Shown: positions 47,895 through 57,865 of the stretch, piece by piece
Layout of the letters: each line of letters opens with the position of its first letter
How positions within the stretch are numbered: the first letter of the stretch is position 1
NCBI GenBank assembly: GCA_930633525.1
Contig: CAKNFP010000001.1
Span: forward strand, 1,590,001 to 1,654,000
Source of the DNA: Hyphomicrobiales bacterium
Lineage (GTDB): Bacteria > Pseudomonadota > Alphaproteobacteria > Rhizobiales > Beijerinckiaceae
Direction: 5' to 3'
DNA: 64,000 nucleotides
The notes under the pieces: generated by a model
The model's database searches: none
Told to the model about the DNA's origin: nothing
The model's input: only the letters and a program-made list of their open reading frames with translations
Position numbers and translations under genes: made by a program

Positions 47895-48848
47895 ATGAGC
47901 GCAGCGTCCTTCAAGGATGGAACCGTGCCGAGCGTCTTCATCGACGGCGAGGCGGGAACCACTGGCCTTGGCATCCGCGAGCGCCTGCAAGCGCTCGGCG
48001 GCATCACGGTGAAGAGCATAGATCCTGAGTTGCGCAAGGATCCCAAGGCGCGTCAGGCGATGATGGCGGCCGTGGATCTCCTCGTGCTGTGCCTGCCGGA
48101 TGCAGCGGCGCGCGAGGCGGTTGCGCTGGCGCGCGATCTCGGCGCCAATGCCCCGCGCATTCTCGATGCCAGCACCGCGCACCGCACGGATCCGGCCTGG
48201 ACCTACGGCTTTGCCGAGCTGGAGGAAGGACAGGCTGATGCCATTCGCTCGGCGAAGCTCGTCGCCAATCCCGGCTGCTATGCGACGGGTGCGATCGCGC
48301 TTTTGCGGCCGCTCGTGGATACCGGTCTCATCCCCTCCGACTATCCCCTGACCATCAATGCGGTCAGTGGCTATTCGGGTGGCGGCCGCACGATGATCGA
48401 GGACTACGAGGCGGGCCGCGCACCGGCTTTCGAGCTCTACGGCCTTGGCTTCAACCACAAGCACCTGCCCGAGATCACGGCCTTGAGCCGGCTCGATGTC
48501 ACGCCGATCTTCATCCCCTCTGTCGGCAATTTCCGGCAGGGCATGCTCGTCAGCGTGCCGCTGCATTTGGCGAGCTTGCCCGCGCAGCCTCCGGCGGAGG
48601 ACTTGGCCGCGGCCCTTGCGGCCCATTATCGCGATAGCGAATTCGTCCGTGTCGTCGGCATCGACGAGGCCAACGCCGTTGGCGGTCGCCTTGAGCCCGA
48701 GGCACTCAACGATACGGACAAGCTTGAGCTTTTCGTGTTCTCTGACAAAGACGGCGGTCGCGTGGCTCTCGTTTCCCGGCTCGACAATCTCGGCAAGGGC
48801 GCTTCCGGTGCGGCCGTGCAGAACATCAAGCTGATGCTTGGGCAGTAG
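47895..48848 (+). CDS. argC: N-acetyl-gamma-glutamyl-phosphate reductase (short type)
   Basis: A 317-residue NADPH-dependent enzyme of arginine synthesis, of the shorter type 2 class found in alphaproteobacteria. VFIDGEAGTTGLGIRERL is the nucleotide site, the catalytic Cys is at residue 128 in NPGCYATG, and AVSGYSGGGRTMIEDYE and FNHKHLPEIT are conserved. The ATG at 47895 follows GCAGGAT. A bidirectional terminator follows. Confidence 0.96.
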   Translation: MSAASFKDGTVPSVFIDGEAGTTGLGIRERLQALGGITVKSIDPELRKDPKARQAMMAAVDLLVLCLPDAAAREAVALARDLGANAPRILDASTAHRTDPAWTYGFAELEEGQADAIRSAKLVANPGCYATGAIALLRPLVDTGLIPSDYPLTINAVSGYSGGGRTMIEDYEAGRAPAFELYGLGFNHKHLPEITALSRLDVTPIFIPSVGNFRQGMLVSVPLHLASLPAQPPAEDLAAALAAHYRDSEFVRVVGIDEANAVGGRLEPEALNDTDKLELFVFSDKDGGRVALVSRLDNLGKGASGAAVQNIKLMLGQ

Positions 48849-48892
48849 ATTAAGCCAGTCGGTTCTTCGTGCCGAAGCCACAACACATGAAA

Positions 48893-48924
48893 AAGCCCGG
48901 CCTGATCGGATCAGGCCGGGCTTC
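48893..48924. terminator. Bidirectional terminator between argC and the FAH-family gene
   Basis: AAGCCCGGCCTGA / TCAGGCCGGGCTT is a perfect 13-bp stem with loop TCGGA, with A's before and T's after. It can stop transcripts from both convergent genes. Confidence 0.9.
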
Positions 48925-48952
48925 TTGTTTTGGCGGAGCCGAGGGACCGTGA

Positions 48953-49804
48953 TCAGCCGGCCTTGTAAGGCACCACGGTCTGTCGCTGGGAGCCGAGACC
49001 TTCGATGCCGAGCGTCATGACATCGCCTGCCTTCAGATAGACCGGAGGCTTCATGCCCATGCCGACGCCAGGAGGCGTGCCGGTGGTGATGACATCACCG
49101 GGCTCAAGCAGCATGAACTGCGAAATGTAATGCACCAGATAGAGCGCACCGAAGATCATGGTGCTTGTTGAGCCGGTCTGCGCGCGCTTGCCATTGACGT
49201 CGAGCCACATGCCGAGGTTCTGGATGTCCGAAATCTCATCGGGCGTCACCAGCCAGGGACCGAGTGGGCCGAAGGTCGGGCAGCCTTTGCCCTTCATCCA
49301 TTGGCCGCCGCGCTCGGTCTGCCAGGCGCGCTCGGAGACGTCGTTACAGAGGCAGAAGCCGGCGACGACCGACAGGGCATCAGCTTCCGAGACGTTCGAA
49401 GCTCTCTCGCCGATGACGATGGCCAGCTCCACTTCCCAGTCCATCTTCTCGGAAGCGAATGGGACCATCACGTCGTCATTCGGGCCGACGATGCAGGACC
49501 GTGCCTTGTTGAAGAGAATGGGCTCGCTCGGGATCGGCGAATTGGTTTCAGCAGCATGATCGGCGTAGTTGAGGCCGACAGCGATGAAATTTCCCACATT
49601 GCCGACGCATGCGCCGAGACGGACACCGGCATCGACCTTCGGCAACGAAGCTGGGTCCAGCTTCGCAAGTTCTGCCAGCTTTGACTTGGACAAATAAGAA
49701 CCGGCCACATCCGGCACGACGCCGCTGAGGTCCCGAATGGCCCCGTCAGCATCGACCAGACCCGGCTTTTCCTCGCCCACCTTGCCGAAACGCACAAGCT
49801 TCAT
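48953..49804 (-). CDS. Fumarylacetoacetate hydrolase family protein
   Basis: A 283-residue FAH-fold enzyme. The core begins at FIAVGLNYADHAAET, with the metal-binding residues in KMDWEVELAIVIGE (E and E) and FCLCNDVSER (D), and the catalytic loop GKGCPTFGPLGPWLVTPDE. The family cleaves or decarboxylates beta-diketo acids (ureidoglycolate lyase, acylpyruvase, homoprotocatechuate-pathway isomerase/decarboxylase). The exact substrate cannot be named from the context, which is a convergent argC. Confidence 0.9.
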   Translation of the reverse strand: MKLVRFGKVGEEKPGLVDADGAIRDLSGVVPDVAGSYLSKSKLAELAKLDPASLPKVDAGVRLGACVGNVGNFIAVGLNYADHAAETNSPIPSEPILFNKARSCIVGPNDDVMVPFASEKMDWEVELAIVIGERASNVSEADALSVVAGFCLCNDVSERAWQTERGGQWMKGKGCPTFGPLGPWLVTPDEISDIQNLGMWLDVNGKRAQTGSTSTMIFGALYLVHYISQFMLLEPGDVITTGTPPGVGMGMKPPVYLKAGDVMTLGIEGLGSQRQTVVPYKAG

Positions 49805-50204
49805 CAGCGTTCACTCCTGTTAGCTGGGAAGATGTGTAACGCCTCCGGCAAATGCCGCAAGTACGACCTGACATGTCGGATGAAATAAGCAACCTTTATT
49901 TGAGTTCGAGTCTTTGAAATAAACTTTAAGTTGTGCATCTCCGCCGCTGTCGCGCAACATGCGAATCTGGACGCCGACTGATTCTCAGTGTGTTCGAAGG
50001 GCTGAGGCAGGCGCAGGAGGGGGCGCTTAAGAAGTCAGCCGAGACGACAAGGCTGGCCCGATCGCTGAAGTGTGTCACCGGGGCATGGGAGCCGACTGGG
50101 ACATGCGAAGCCTCAGACATGCAGTGGTGCGTTGCGTTTCCGTTCGGCGCCGGCCCCGTGGCCGCGCCAGAGACCGGTGGCAATCGTGACCATGGAGCAT
50201 TGAG
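49805..50204. other. Intergenic region before the FadL-type porin
   Basis: No gene, RNA or repeat is recognised in these 400 bases. A short AT-rich patch (49880-49935) upstream of the hydrolase gene probably holds its promoter. Confidence 0.4.
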
Positions 50205-51515
50205 ATGGGTGGCGGGCGGTTCTGGTGGTGGGCGTTAATCTTGGCTTTCTGCATGGTCGAGGGAAGCAGCGGCGCGGCAGCCGGTGCTTTCGGCGCGCGA
50301 GAGCAGAATGCCCGTAGCCAAGGCGCCGCCTTCGCGGGCGCTGCCGCCGGAAGTGGGGGGCTAGGCTCGATTTTCTGGAATCCGGCATCGATTGCGCTGT
50401 TTCCCGGCCTGCAGAGCGAGAGCGACCTCAGTTTGTCCGGAGCGCAAGCGCGGCTATCTCCAGACCTCTACACGCTCTCGTCGACGGATGCTTTGGGGGG
50501 CAGCCCCTGGTCATCAGGTGACATGGGTGTTTGGCGCTATACGGCCGCCAGCTATGCCAGCTACCAGTTCAACAACTCATGGTGGATAGGAGCTGCCCTG
50601 AACTCGCCTTATGGTTTTATTGCCAAACCCCGGCAGGATTGGGCCGGGCAAACATACGCGCGTTCATCCCACCTCATGAGCGTCGCGGTTACACCCACCG
50701 TCGGCTACCGCGTGAACGATTGGCTGACTGTGGGCGGCGGCGTGACGGCGCAATATCTTGACCTGACCTTCAAACGGGCGGCGTTTGCGGCTCCAGGCGC
50801 GCCGAGCGCTATCCTCCGGGGCGATGACCTCGGCCTTGGCTTTTCCCTGGGCGCAACAATGCAGCCGAGGCCCGGCACGATGGTTGGTGTCGGCTACCGA
50901 TCTCCCGTGCACCACGAAATTTCCGGGCAATGGTCGCCAACCCTTGGCATCCCTATGCCGATCAAGGCCGGATTAACCCTGCCGGAAATGGTAAGCGTCG
51001 GTGTTTCCCAACAGCTCACCCCCCGTTGGACAATCCTTGCGACCGGCGAATGGACCAACTGGAGCCGCCTGGATCGCTCGGCAGTCTTCAGCCGCGCGAC
51101 AGGCCTGCCGGTGAGCAGCCTTTCGTTCGGGTATCGGGACGGCACCTTCCTATCCTTGGGCGCCGAATATCTGTGGCAGGAAGGCGTCGCCATGCGGGCA
51201 GGGGTCGGATTCGAGAACTCCCCAGTGACCAATGAGGCACGCAGCCCGCGGTTGATCGATTCGGACAAGGTCTGGGCTTCCATCGGTGCAAGCTACCAAG
51301 CCACGGACAAGCTCGGGCTTGATATCGGCTACTCACGCCAGTTCATGCGGCAGGCTCCCGTGCGAATCACCGCTGCCCAAACGGATTTCAATGGCTCGAC
51401 GTTCATCGCCGATGGAAAGGCCTCCGCCGATATTATTTCCTTCGCTTGGCGCTATCGCTGGGATGCCCCGGCGCGCGCAACCTTCGTCGATCGCTATGCA
51501 CCCGCGACCTATTGA
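50205..51515 (+). CDS. FadL/TodX-type outer-membrane transport protein
   Basis: A 436-residue outer-membrane beta-barrel for hydrophobic compounds such as long-chain fatty acids or aromatics. A signal peptide (ALILAFCMVEGSSGAAA) is followed by the N-terminal hatch motif GAFGAREQNARSQGAAFAG and the NPA motif in IFWNPASIAL. AALNSPYGF and repeated barrel strands follow; the C-terminus ends in TY rather than Phe. It is convergent with phaC, which would suit a role in supplying fatty acids for polyester synthesis (inference). Confidence 0.88.
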   Translation: MGGGRFWWWALILAFCMVEGSSGAAAGAFGAREQNARSQGAAFAGAAAGSGGLGSIFWNPASIALFPGLQSESDLSLSGAQARLSPDLYTLSSTDALGGSPWSSGDMGVWRYTAASYASYQFNNSWWIGAALNSPYGFIAKPRQDWAGQTYARSSHLMSVAVTPTVGYRVNDWLTVGGGVTAQYLDLTFKRAAFAAPGAPSAILRGDDLGLGFSLGATMQPRPGTMVGVGYRSPVHHEISGQWSPTLGIPMPIKAGLTLPEMVSVGVSQQLTPRWTILATGEWTNWSRLDRSAVFSRATGLPVSSLSFGYRDGTFLSLGAEYLWQEGVAMRAGVGFENSPVTNEARSPRLIDSDKVWASIGASYQATDKLGLDIGYSRQFMRQAPVRITAAQTDFNGSTFIADGKASADIISFAWRYRWDAPARATFVDRYAPATY

Positions 51516-51544
51516 TCCCGGCCACGGCCAGGCGTCCAGCCGTG

Positions 51545-53353
51545 TTAGGAAATCACTTTCACATAGGTGCCGGGAGCATCGCAGAGCACCCCGAGCTTCC
51601 CTTCTTCCGGATCACGTGCCGGAACGCGATCTGGCTCCAGGGCTTCCAGCCAGCGGTGCCAGTCCGGCCACCAGGAGCCGGGCGTCTCCTCCGCGTTAGC
51701 GAGCCAATCTTCGAGAGATTCGCCAAGCGGCCTATCCGACGTCCAAAATTGATACTTGTTCTTGTGGGGCGGATTGACGACGCCTGCGACATGACCCGAA
51801 CCGGCTATGACGAGGCGGACTTGGCCGCCGAACAGACGCGCCCCGAGATGGACGGAACGGGCGGGCGCGATGTGGTCCTCACGGGTCGCCAAACTATAGA
51901 CCGGCACGGTGACCTTGCCGAGATCCAGCTTGATGCCGTCGATCGACATGTTGCCGCGCGCCAGGTCGTTGTTGAGATAACACCGCCGGAGGTAGAAGGA
52001 ATGCGTCGCCGCCGCCATGCGCGTCGGGTCGCTGTTCCAGTGCAGGAGGTCAAACGGATAGGGTGCCTGCCCCTTGAGGTAGACATTGACGTAATAGGGC
52101 CAGATCAAGTCGTCGGGGCGCAGCATGTTGAAGGTCGTGCTCATGTGCATGCCTTCGAGATAGCCGACCGTTTTCATCTTCGCCTCGATCGCGGCGATCT
52201 GCTCCTCGTCGGCGAAGACTTTGAGATCACCGGCGCGGGAGAAGTCCACCTGCGCCGTGAGCAGCGTCGCAGCGGCGATGCGATCGATGCCCTGAGCCGC
52301 CATATAGGCCAGTGCCATCGACAGCATGGTGCCGCCGATGCAATAGCCGATGACAGCCGCGCGCCTCTCGCCGGTATTGGCCTCGATCGCGTCGAGCGCG
52401 GCGAAAAGCCCCTCGCGCATGTAGTCTTCAAAGCTCTTGTCCGCGAGGCTCGCGTCCGGATTGACCCAGGAAATGCAGAAGACCGTCAAGCCTTGTCCCA
52501 CCATCCAGCGGATGAGGGATTTATCGGGGTTGATGTCGAGAATGTAGTACTTGTTGATCCAGGGCGGCACGATGAGTACGGGGCAACGCAGCACCGTAGC
52601 GGTTGCCGGCGCATACTGGATCAATTCCATCATCTCGTTGCGGAATATGACCTTGCCGGGGGTGACGGCCATGTTCTCGCCGAGCTTGAAGCGGGCGGGA
52701 TCGCTCTGTCGGATCTTGAGTTCACCATTCCCGGCCTTGATGTCCTCGGCCAGCATCTTCATGCCGCGCACGAGGTTGGCACCATTCTCGCGCATGGTCT
52801 CGCGCAGGAGTTCCGGATTGGTGGCGAGGAAATTCGACGGCGATAACGCGCTTGCCATCTGCTTCACATAGAAGCGGGCCTTGTCGCGGGTATGCTCGTC
52901 GAGCCCGTCCGCGCCCTCCACGAGCTGCTCTGCCCATGTTGTGGTGATGAGATAGGCTTGTTTGACGAAATCAAAGACCGGATTGTCCTGCCATTCCGGG
53001 TCGAGAAAGCGCTTGTCGCGAGGATGGGCGCTGATGATCGGTTCGCTCTCGTCGCCGCCGAGACGCTTCAGGCTCGCACTCCACAGGGCAAGAAAGTTCG
53101 AGGTCAGCTTGGCCTGGGCCTCGATAGCCTTCTGCGGATTCGTCATCCACTTCTCTGCGAGCTGGCTCATCGTCTTGACGACATCGCTCACCTCCTCGGC
53201 CTTGCCGACCTTCGGTCCGTTCTGCTCGATAGGGCGCAGGTAGGCCGCGGTTACCTTGCCCGCCTCCTCGACGAGTTGCGCGATGTTGCGAGAGAGCTCA
53301 TCCAGATCCGTCAAGCCCGCGTCGCGCGGTTCCTTGTCGGTGGTCTTCGTCAT
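51545..53353 (-). CDS. phaC: Class I poly(3-hydroxyalkanoate) synthase
   Basis: A 602-residue polymerase that makes polyhydroxybutyrate from (R)-3-hydroxyacyl-CoA. The PhaC N-terminal domain (about 90-260: SNFLATNPELLRETMRENGANLVRG) is followed by the alpha/beta hydrolase core. The lipase-like box is GYCIGG with the catalytic Cys near residue 337; the Asp is in TREDHIAPA and the His in GSGHVAGVVNPP. The length fits class I (no PhaE partner needed). The ATG at 53353 follows TGGAG. No phaA, phaB, phasin or PhaR gene lies next to it. Confidence 0.97.
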   Translation of the reverse strand: MTKTTDKEPRDAGLTDLDELSRNIAQLVEEAGKVTAAYLRPIEQNGPKVGKAEEVSDVVKTMSQLAEKWMTNPQKAIEAQAKLTSNFLALWSASLKRLGGDESEPIISAHPRDKRFLDPEWQDNPVFDFVKQAYLITTTWAEQLVEGADGLDEHTRDKARFYVKQMASALSPSNFLATNPELLRETMRENGANLVRGMKMLAEDIKAGNGELKIRQSDPARFKLGENMAVTPGKVIFRNEMMELIQYAPATATVLRCPVLIVPPWINKYYILDINPDKSLIRWMVGQGLTVFCISWVNPDASLADKSFEDYMREGLFAALDAIEANTGERRAAVIGYCIGGTMLSMALAYMAAQGIDRIAAATLLTAQVDFSRAGDLKVFADEEQIAAIEAKMKTVGYLEGMHMSTTFNMLRPDDLIWPYYVNVYLKGQAPYPFDLLHWNSDPTRMAAATHSFYLRRCYLNNDLARGNMSIDGIKLDLGKVTVPVYSLATREDHIAPARSVHLGARLFGGQVRLVIAGSGHVAGVVNPPHKNKYQFWTSDRPLGESLEDWLANAEETPGSWWPDWHRWLEALEPDRVPARDPEEGKLGVLCDAPGTYVKVIS

Positions 53354-53510
53354 GTCGGCTCCATTCAGCGGCGAATGCATCGTCGGTACCCGCGCGTCTC
53401 ATATTTTCGACTTAATATTAAAGCCAGTTCGATTACAAAGGCACCCTTTGCGATGCAGGCGGACAGCAGGTAATGAGATGCGGGTGCTGCAGAATGGTGA
53501 CAAGGGGCAA

Positions 53511-53885
53511 ATGAAGATGGTTTTCGCGCCACGCGCAGGAGTTACCACCCTTGCCATCAGTCTTGCCGTTGTCCTTGGCGGGCTGCTCACGGCCTGCAAT
53601 CCGGTGCGCGATGTCGCGGTATCAACGGGCTTCGGTGCCAAGGAGCCCGAGTCGGCACAGTTTGTCCGCGAGAGCCGGCGTGGCGATGCTGACTATTTGC
53701 CTGTGGGGGTTCGCGCGCCCGATCGTCCCACGAAGGCGCTGCCGAAAGCCGATGTCGAGGCACTCACAAACAGTATCGATGCCCGCCGGCAGGCCAATGA
53801 GGCCGCTGGTGCGACGGCCCGGTCGATGGGGGCTGAAACGAACGCCCGGCCAGTACCGAAGCCGCCGACCCTGCCTGCGGAGTAG
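53511..53885 (+). CDS. Small lipoprotein
   Basis: A 124-residue protein with a lipoprotein signal (LAISLAVVLGGLLTAC, lipobox LTAC). The mature part is hydrophilic and Ala/Pro/Arg-rich. The ATG at 53511 follows AAGGGG at good spacing; an in-frame ATG at 53478 is the alternative. Its start region is divergent from phaC. No family is recognised; similar short lipoproteins occur next to phaC or the alanine aminotransferase in related genomes. Confidence 0.7.
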   Translation: MKMVFAPRAGVTTLAISLAVVLGGLLTACNPVRDVAVSTGFGAKEPESAQFVRESRRGDADYLPVGVRAPDRPTKALPKADVEALTNSIDARRQANEAAGATARSMGAETNARPVPKPPTLPAE

Positions 53886-54169
53886 GCACCGGGTCGAACG
53901 AATATGAGATCGAGCGGCTCACAATGGCTGGAAGCGTGCCGGATAGTCGCGTTTCTGCTAGAATCTGCGACGCAATAAACGTCTTTAGAAGGAAAGCCGT
54001 TATACATAAGGGATCCCGCGCCATGTGGCTGCCTGTAGCGCGATGGATCACGACGATATTCAACCGCGTCGCCGGCGGTTGAAGGAATAGCTGTGCCCCT
54101 GGCGAGGGCCTCAAGACACCGGTCCACTACGCGAGAGAGTCGTCCCGGACCATTGATTGGAACGAAGCC

Positions 54170-55387
54170 ATGTCGGATTTTCACCGCATCAAGCGTCTAC
54201 CCCCCTATGTGTTTGAGCAGGTGAACCGAGCTAAGGCCGCAGCCCGGGCCAATGGCGCCGATATCGTCGATCTCGGGATGGGCAATCCGGATCTCGCCGC
54301 ACCCCGCCATGTCGTCGAGAAGCTAGTCGAGACCGCGGGTCGGCCCCGTACCGATCGCTACTCCGCATCGAAGGGCATAGGGGGGCTGCGCCGCGCGCAG
54401 GCCGGCTACTATGAGCGCCGCTTTGGCGTAAAGCTCAATCCGGACACGCAGGTCGTGGCCACGCTCGGTTCGAAGGAAGGCTTCGCCAATATGGCGCAGG
54501 CGATTACCGGACCGGGTGACGTGGTGCTCGTTCCCAACCCGAGCTATCCCATACACGCCTTCGGGTTCCTTATGGCGGGCGGCGTGATCCGCTCCGTTCC
54601 GGCCGAGCCGACGCCGGCATTCTTCCCGGCGCTCGAGCGGGCTGTCGTCCACTCGATCCCGAAGCCCATCGCGCTCGTGGTCTGCTATCCCTCGAATCCG
54701 ACGGCCTACGTGGCGTCGCTCGACTTCTACAAGGACCTTGTCGCCTTCGCGAAGAAGCACGAGCTGATTCTGCTGTCGGACCTCGCCTATGCGGAGGTGT
54801 ATTTCGACGGCGAACCACCGCCCTCGGTGCTGCAGGTGCCGGGCGCCATGGACGTGACCGTGGAATTCACGTCCATGTCGAAGACCTATTCCATGGCTGG
54901 TTGGCGCATGGGCTTCGCTGTGGGCAACGAGCGGCTCTTGGGGGCGCTTGCGCGCGTCAAATCCTATCTCGATTATGGTGCCTTCACGCCGATCCAGGTG
55001 GCGGCGACCGCTGCCCTCAATGGCCCGGACGATTGTATCGCCGAAATGCGGGATACCTATCGCCGCCGCCGCGACGTGATGGTCGATGCCTTCTCACGGG
55101 CAGGGTGGAAAATTCCCGCGCCGAGTGCCTCGATGTTCGCATGGGTGGAAATTCCGGAGCCGTTCAAGTCACTCGGCAGCCTGGAATTCTCCAAGCTCCT
55201 GATCGAGAAGGCGGAGCTGGCGGTGGCGCCGGGCATCGGCTTCGGCGAGCATGGCGACGATTTCGTACGTATCGCATTGGTGGAGAATGAGCAGCGTATC
55301 CGCCAGGCCGCGCGAAATCTGCGGCGCTTCCTTGAAACGGCAGACAAAACGTTGCACAACGTCGTGCCATTGGCGGCTCACCGCTAG
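54170..55387 (+). CDS. Class I aminotransferase (alanine-type, AlaC-like)
   Basis: A 405-residue PLP-dependent aminotransferase. Markers are DLGMGNPDLAAPRHVVEK, YSASKGIGGLRRA, VPNPSYPIHAFGF, YPSNPTA (Asn of the PLP site), LLSDLAYAEVYFDG, and the PLP lysine in SMSKTYSMAGWRMGF. The set is closest to AlaC (glutamate-pyruvate aminotransferase) and LL-diaminopimelate aminotransferase. Position just upstream of hom is conserved in alphaproteobacteria. Confidence 0.92.
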   Translation: MSDFHRIKRLPPYVFEQVNRAKAAARANGADIVDLGMGNPDLAAPRHVVEKLVETAGRPRTDRYSASKGIGGLRRAQAGYYERRFGVKLNPDTQVVATLGSKEGFANMAQAITGPGDVVLVPNPSYPIHAFGFLMAGGVIRSVPAEPTPAFFPALERAVVHSIPKPIALVVCYPSNPTAYVASLDFYKDLVAFAKKHELILLSDLAYAEVYFDGEPPPSVLQVPGAMDVTVEFTSMSKTYSMAGWRMGFAVGNERLLGALARVKSYLDYGAFTPIQVAATAALNGPDDCIAEMRDTYRRRRDVMVDAFSRAGWKIPAPSASMFAWVEIPEPFKSLGSLEFSKLLIEKAELAVAPGIGFGEHGDDFVRIALVENEQRIRQAARNLRRFLETADKTLHNVVPLAAHR

Positions 55388-55396
55388 ATCGTAAAT

Positions 55397-55427
55397 GGGT
55401 GTGGATCCAATCGCTTCCACACCCTTC
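55397..55427 (+). terminator. Hairpin between the aminotransferase and hom
   Basis: GGGTGTGGA / TCCACACCC is a perfect 9-bp stem with a 10-base loop, followed by TTCC. It could end the aminotransferase transcript or attenuate read-through into hom. Confidence 0.5.
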
Positions 55428-55511
55428 CGCCGATCAGCAGAGCGGACAGGCCGCCGCATGCTGGCGTATGTTCCCTCGGGAACCAACAATCAGGCCTGGT
55501 CTTAACGAACG

Positions 55512-56834
55512 ATGACGCAAGTTTTTCGCATAGGCATCGCCGGCCTTGGCACGGTGGGTGCATCCGCCGTGCTGATGCTCGATCGGCGCGTCAAGAGCTT
55601 GAGCGCAGGTTCAGGGCGCGAGATCATGGTCACGGCCGTCTCCGCCAGAGACCGGACGCGCGACCGCGGCTTCGACATCGATCGTTTCACGTGGTTCGAC
55701 GACCCCGTTGCGCTTGCTGCCTCGCCTGAGATCGATTGTTTCGTCGAGCTCGTCGGCGGCGAGAACGGCACCGCGAAAGCGGCTGTCGAGGCCGCTCTTG
55801 AAGCCGGCAAACATGTGGTGACAGCCAACAAGGCCCTGCTCGCCCGCCATGGCAGCGAGCTCGCCGCGCTGGCGGAGGCCCATGGCGTTTCTTTGCAATT
55901 CGAGGCCGCGGTCGCCGGTGGGGTGCCGATCGTCAAGGCGCTGCGCGAAGCGATGGCCGGCAATACGATCACGCGGGTCTTCGGTATCCTCAACGGCACC
56001 TGCAACTACATCCTGTCTCGCATGGAAGCTGAGGGTCTGAGCTTCGACGTCTGTCTCGCGGAAGCGCAGAGGCTCGGCTATGCGGAAGCGGATCCGACTT
56101 TCGATGTCGGCGGATTCGACAGCGCCCATAAGCTGGCCATCTTGACCAGCCTCGCTTTCGGTACAGCCATCGATGCCGATGCCATCCATGTCGAAGGAAT
56201 CTCGGCCATCTCGCCGATTGATATCCGTATGGCACAGGAACTCGGCTACCGGATCAAGCTGCTGGGTGTCGCCGAGGCGACCCCGACGGGCATCGAACAG
56301 CGCGTGCATCCCACCATGGTGCCGCTCACGTCAGCGATCGCGCAGGTCATGGGAGTGACCAATGCGGTAACGATCGCCGCCGATGCGGTCCGCGAGATCA
56401 CATTGATAGGCCCGGGCGCGGGCGGCGACGCGACAGCCTCCGCGGTCGTGGCGGATATCGCCGACATTGCCCGGGGAGCGGGCGGCAAGCCGTTCGTGCT
56501 TCCGGTCGCTCAGCTCCGCAAGGCTGAGCGGGCGCCCATGCAACTCCACCACGGTGGCTATTATGTGCGCCTGACGGTGAACGACCGCCCCGGAGCTGCG
56601 GCTTCGATCGTCAACCGTTTCGCAGAGGCTGATATCTCGCTCGAGTCCATCGTCCAGCACCGATCCGAAGATGCGGCAACGCGTGACCCGACAGGCCGCT
56701 CCGGTGCCCCGGTCCCGGTCGTGCTGATCACCTATGCCACGACGGAAGCCGCGGTGCGCCAGGCCATCCACAAGGTCGTTGGTGACGGACACGTCGTCGA
56801 AACCCCGCAGATCATCCGGATCGAGCGTGAGTAG
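55512..56834 (+). CDS. hom: Homoserine dehydrogenase
   Basis: A 440-residue enzyme reducing aspartate semialdehyde to homoserine for threonine and methionine. The NAD(P) site is RIGIAGLGTVGAS, TANKALLARHG holds the catalytic Lys, FGILNGTCNYILSRM is the substrate block, and EADPTFDVGGFDSAHKLAIL follows. A C-terminal ACT domain (about 350-430: LTVNDRPGAAASIVNRFAEA) suggests feedback control by an amino acid. The stop overlaps the region just before glpX. Confidence 0.96.
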   Translation: MTQVFRIGIAGLGTVGASAVLMLDRRVKSLSAGSGREIMVTAVSARDRTRDRGFDIDRFTWFDDPVALAASPEIDCFVELVGGENGTAKAAVEAALEAGKHVVTANKALLARHGSELAALAEAHGVSLQFEAAVAGGVPIVKALREAMAGNTITRVFGILNGTCNYILSRMEAEGLSFDVCLAEAQRLGYAEADPTFDVGGFDSAHKLAILTSLAFGTAIDADAIHVEGISAISPIDIRMAQELGYRIKLLGVAEATPTGIEQRVHPTMVPLTSAIAQVMGVTNAVTIAADAVREITLIGPGAGGDATASAVVADIADIARGAGGKPFVLPVAQLRKAERAPMQLHHGGYYVRLTVNDRPGAAASIVNRFAEADISLESIVQHRSEDAATRDPTGRSGAPVPVVLITYATTEAAVRQAIHKVVGDGHVVETPQIIRIERE

Positions 56835-56866
56835 TGCAATCAAGTGATGCGCAGGAGCGAAAGCTG

Positions 56867-57865
56867 ATGACCAATCCTAGCAGCCCCAAGCCGAACCCGC
56901 ATATAGAGCGGATCCTGACGCTGGAGCTGGTGCGGGTCACCGAGCGTGCCGCCGTTCTGGCGGCCCAGCTGCGCGGCCGCGGCGACGAGAAGGCCGCCGA
57001 CCAAGCCGCGGTGGACGCCATGCGCCGGGAACTCAACCGCCTCGCCATCGATGGCACGGTGGTGATCGGCGAGGGCGAGCGTGACAAGGCGCCCATGCTG
57101 TTCATCGGCGAGAAGGTCGGCAACAAGTCTGGCCCAAAGGTCGACATCGCCGTCGATCCGCTGGAGGGTACGACGCTCTGCGCGCGCGATATGCCAGGCT
57201 CCATCGCCGTGATGGCCATGGCGGAAGAGGGCACGCTGCTCCATGCGCCCGACGCCTACATGCACAAGATCGCGATCGGACCGGGCTATCCCAAGGGGCT
57301 CGTCAGTCTCGACGTCTCGCCCGAAGAGAACCTCAACGCGCTGGCCAAGGCCAAGGGCGTCAAGGTCGAGGATCTGACTGTGCTCATCCTCGACCGGCCG
57401 CGCCATGCTGATCTAATCGCCACCGTCCGGCGCGTTGGCGCCGCTGTGCGTCTCATCACTGACGGCGATGTCATGGGCGTGATCTTCACCACCATGCCGG
57501 ACAAGACCGGCGTCGACATCTATATGGGTATCGGCGCGGCGCCGGAGGGTGTCCTTGCCGCGGCCGCGTTGCGTTGCGTGGGCGGCCAGATGGAGACACG
57601 TCTCATTCTCGACACGCCCGAGCAGCTCGAGCGTGCGGCGAAGATGGGTATTTCCGACCCCAATCGCAAATATCAAATCGAGGACATGGCTTCGGGCGAT
57701 GTCGTTGTGGCGGCGACGGGCGTGACCGACGGCGCGCTGCTCTCCGGTGTGCGCTTCGGCCCGCGCTACATCGAGACCGACACGCTCGTCTATCGCTCGG
57801 CCACGGGCACCGTTCGCCGTATCAGTGCTGAGCACCGCAACTTCGAGAAATTCCATCTCGGCTGA
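56867..57865 (+). CDS. glpX: Fructose-1,6-bisphosphatase class II
   Basis: A 332-residue GlpX-type phosphatase of gluconeogenesis. IDGTVVIGEGERDKAPML and the lithium-sensitive phosphatase signature DIAVDPLEGTTLCARD give the metal site. VLILDRPRHADLI and DIYMGIGAAPEGVLAAAALR are family blocks. The ATG at 56867 follows AGGAG. It starts 32 bases after hom in one operon. Confidence 0.96.
   Translation: MTNPSSPKPNPHIERILTLELVRVTERAAVLAAQLRGRGDEKAADQAAVDAMRRELNRLAIDGTVVIGEGERDKAPMLFIGEKVGNKSGPKVDIAVDPLEGTTLCARDMPGSIAVMAMAEEGTLLHAPDAYMHKIAIGPGYPKGLVSLDVSPEENLNALAKAKGVKVEDLTVLILDRPRHADLIATVRRVGAAVRLITDGDVMGVIFTTMPDKTGVDIYMGIGAAPEGVLAAAALRCVGGQMETRLILDTPEQLERAAKMGISDPNRKYQIEDMASGDVVVAATGVTDGALLSGVRFGPRYIETDTLVYRSATGTVRRISAEHRNFEKFHLG

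Noticed and set aside
49933..50238. 101-codon frame before the FadL-type gene
   Set aside because: No ribosome site or family feature, and it overlaps the likely leader of the porin gene.
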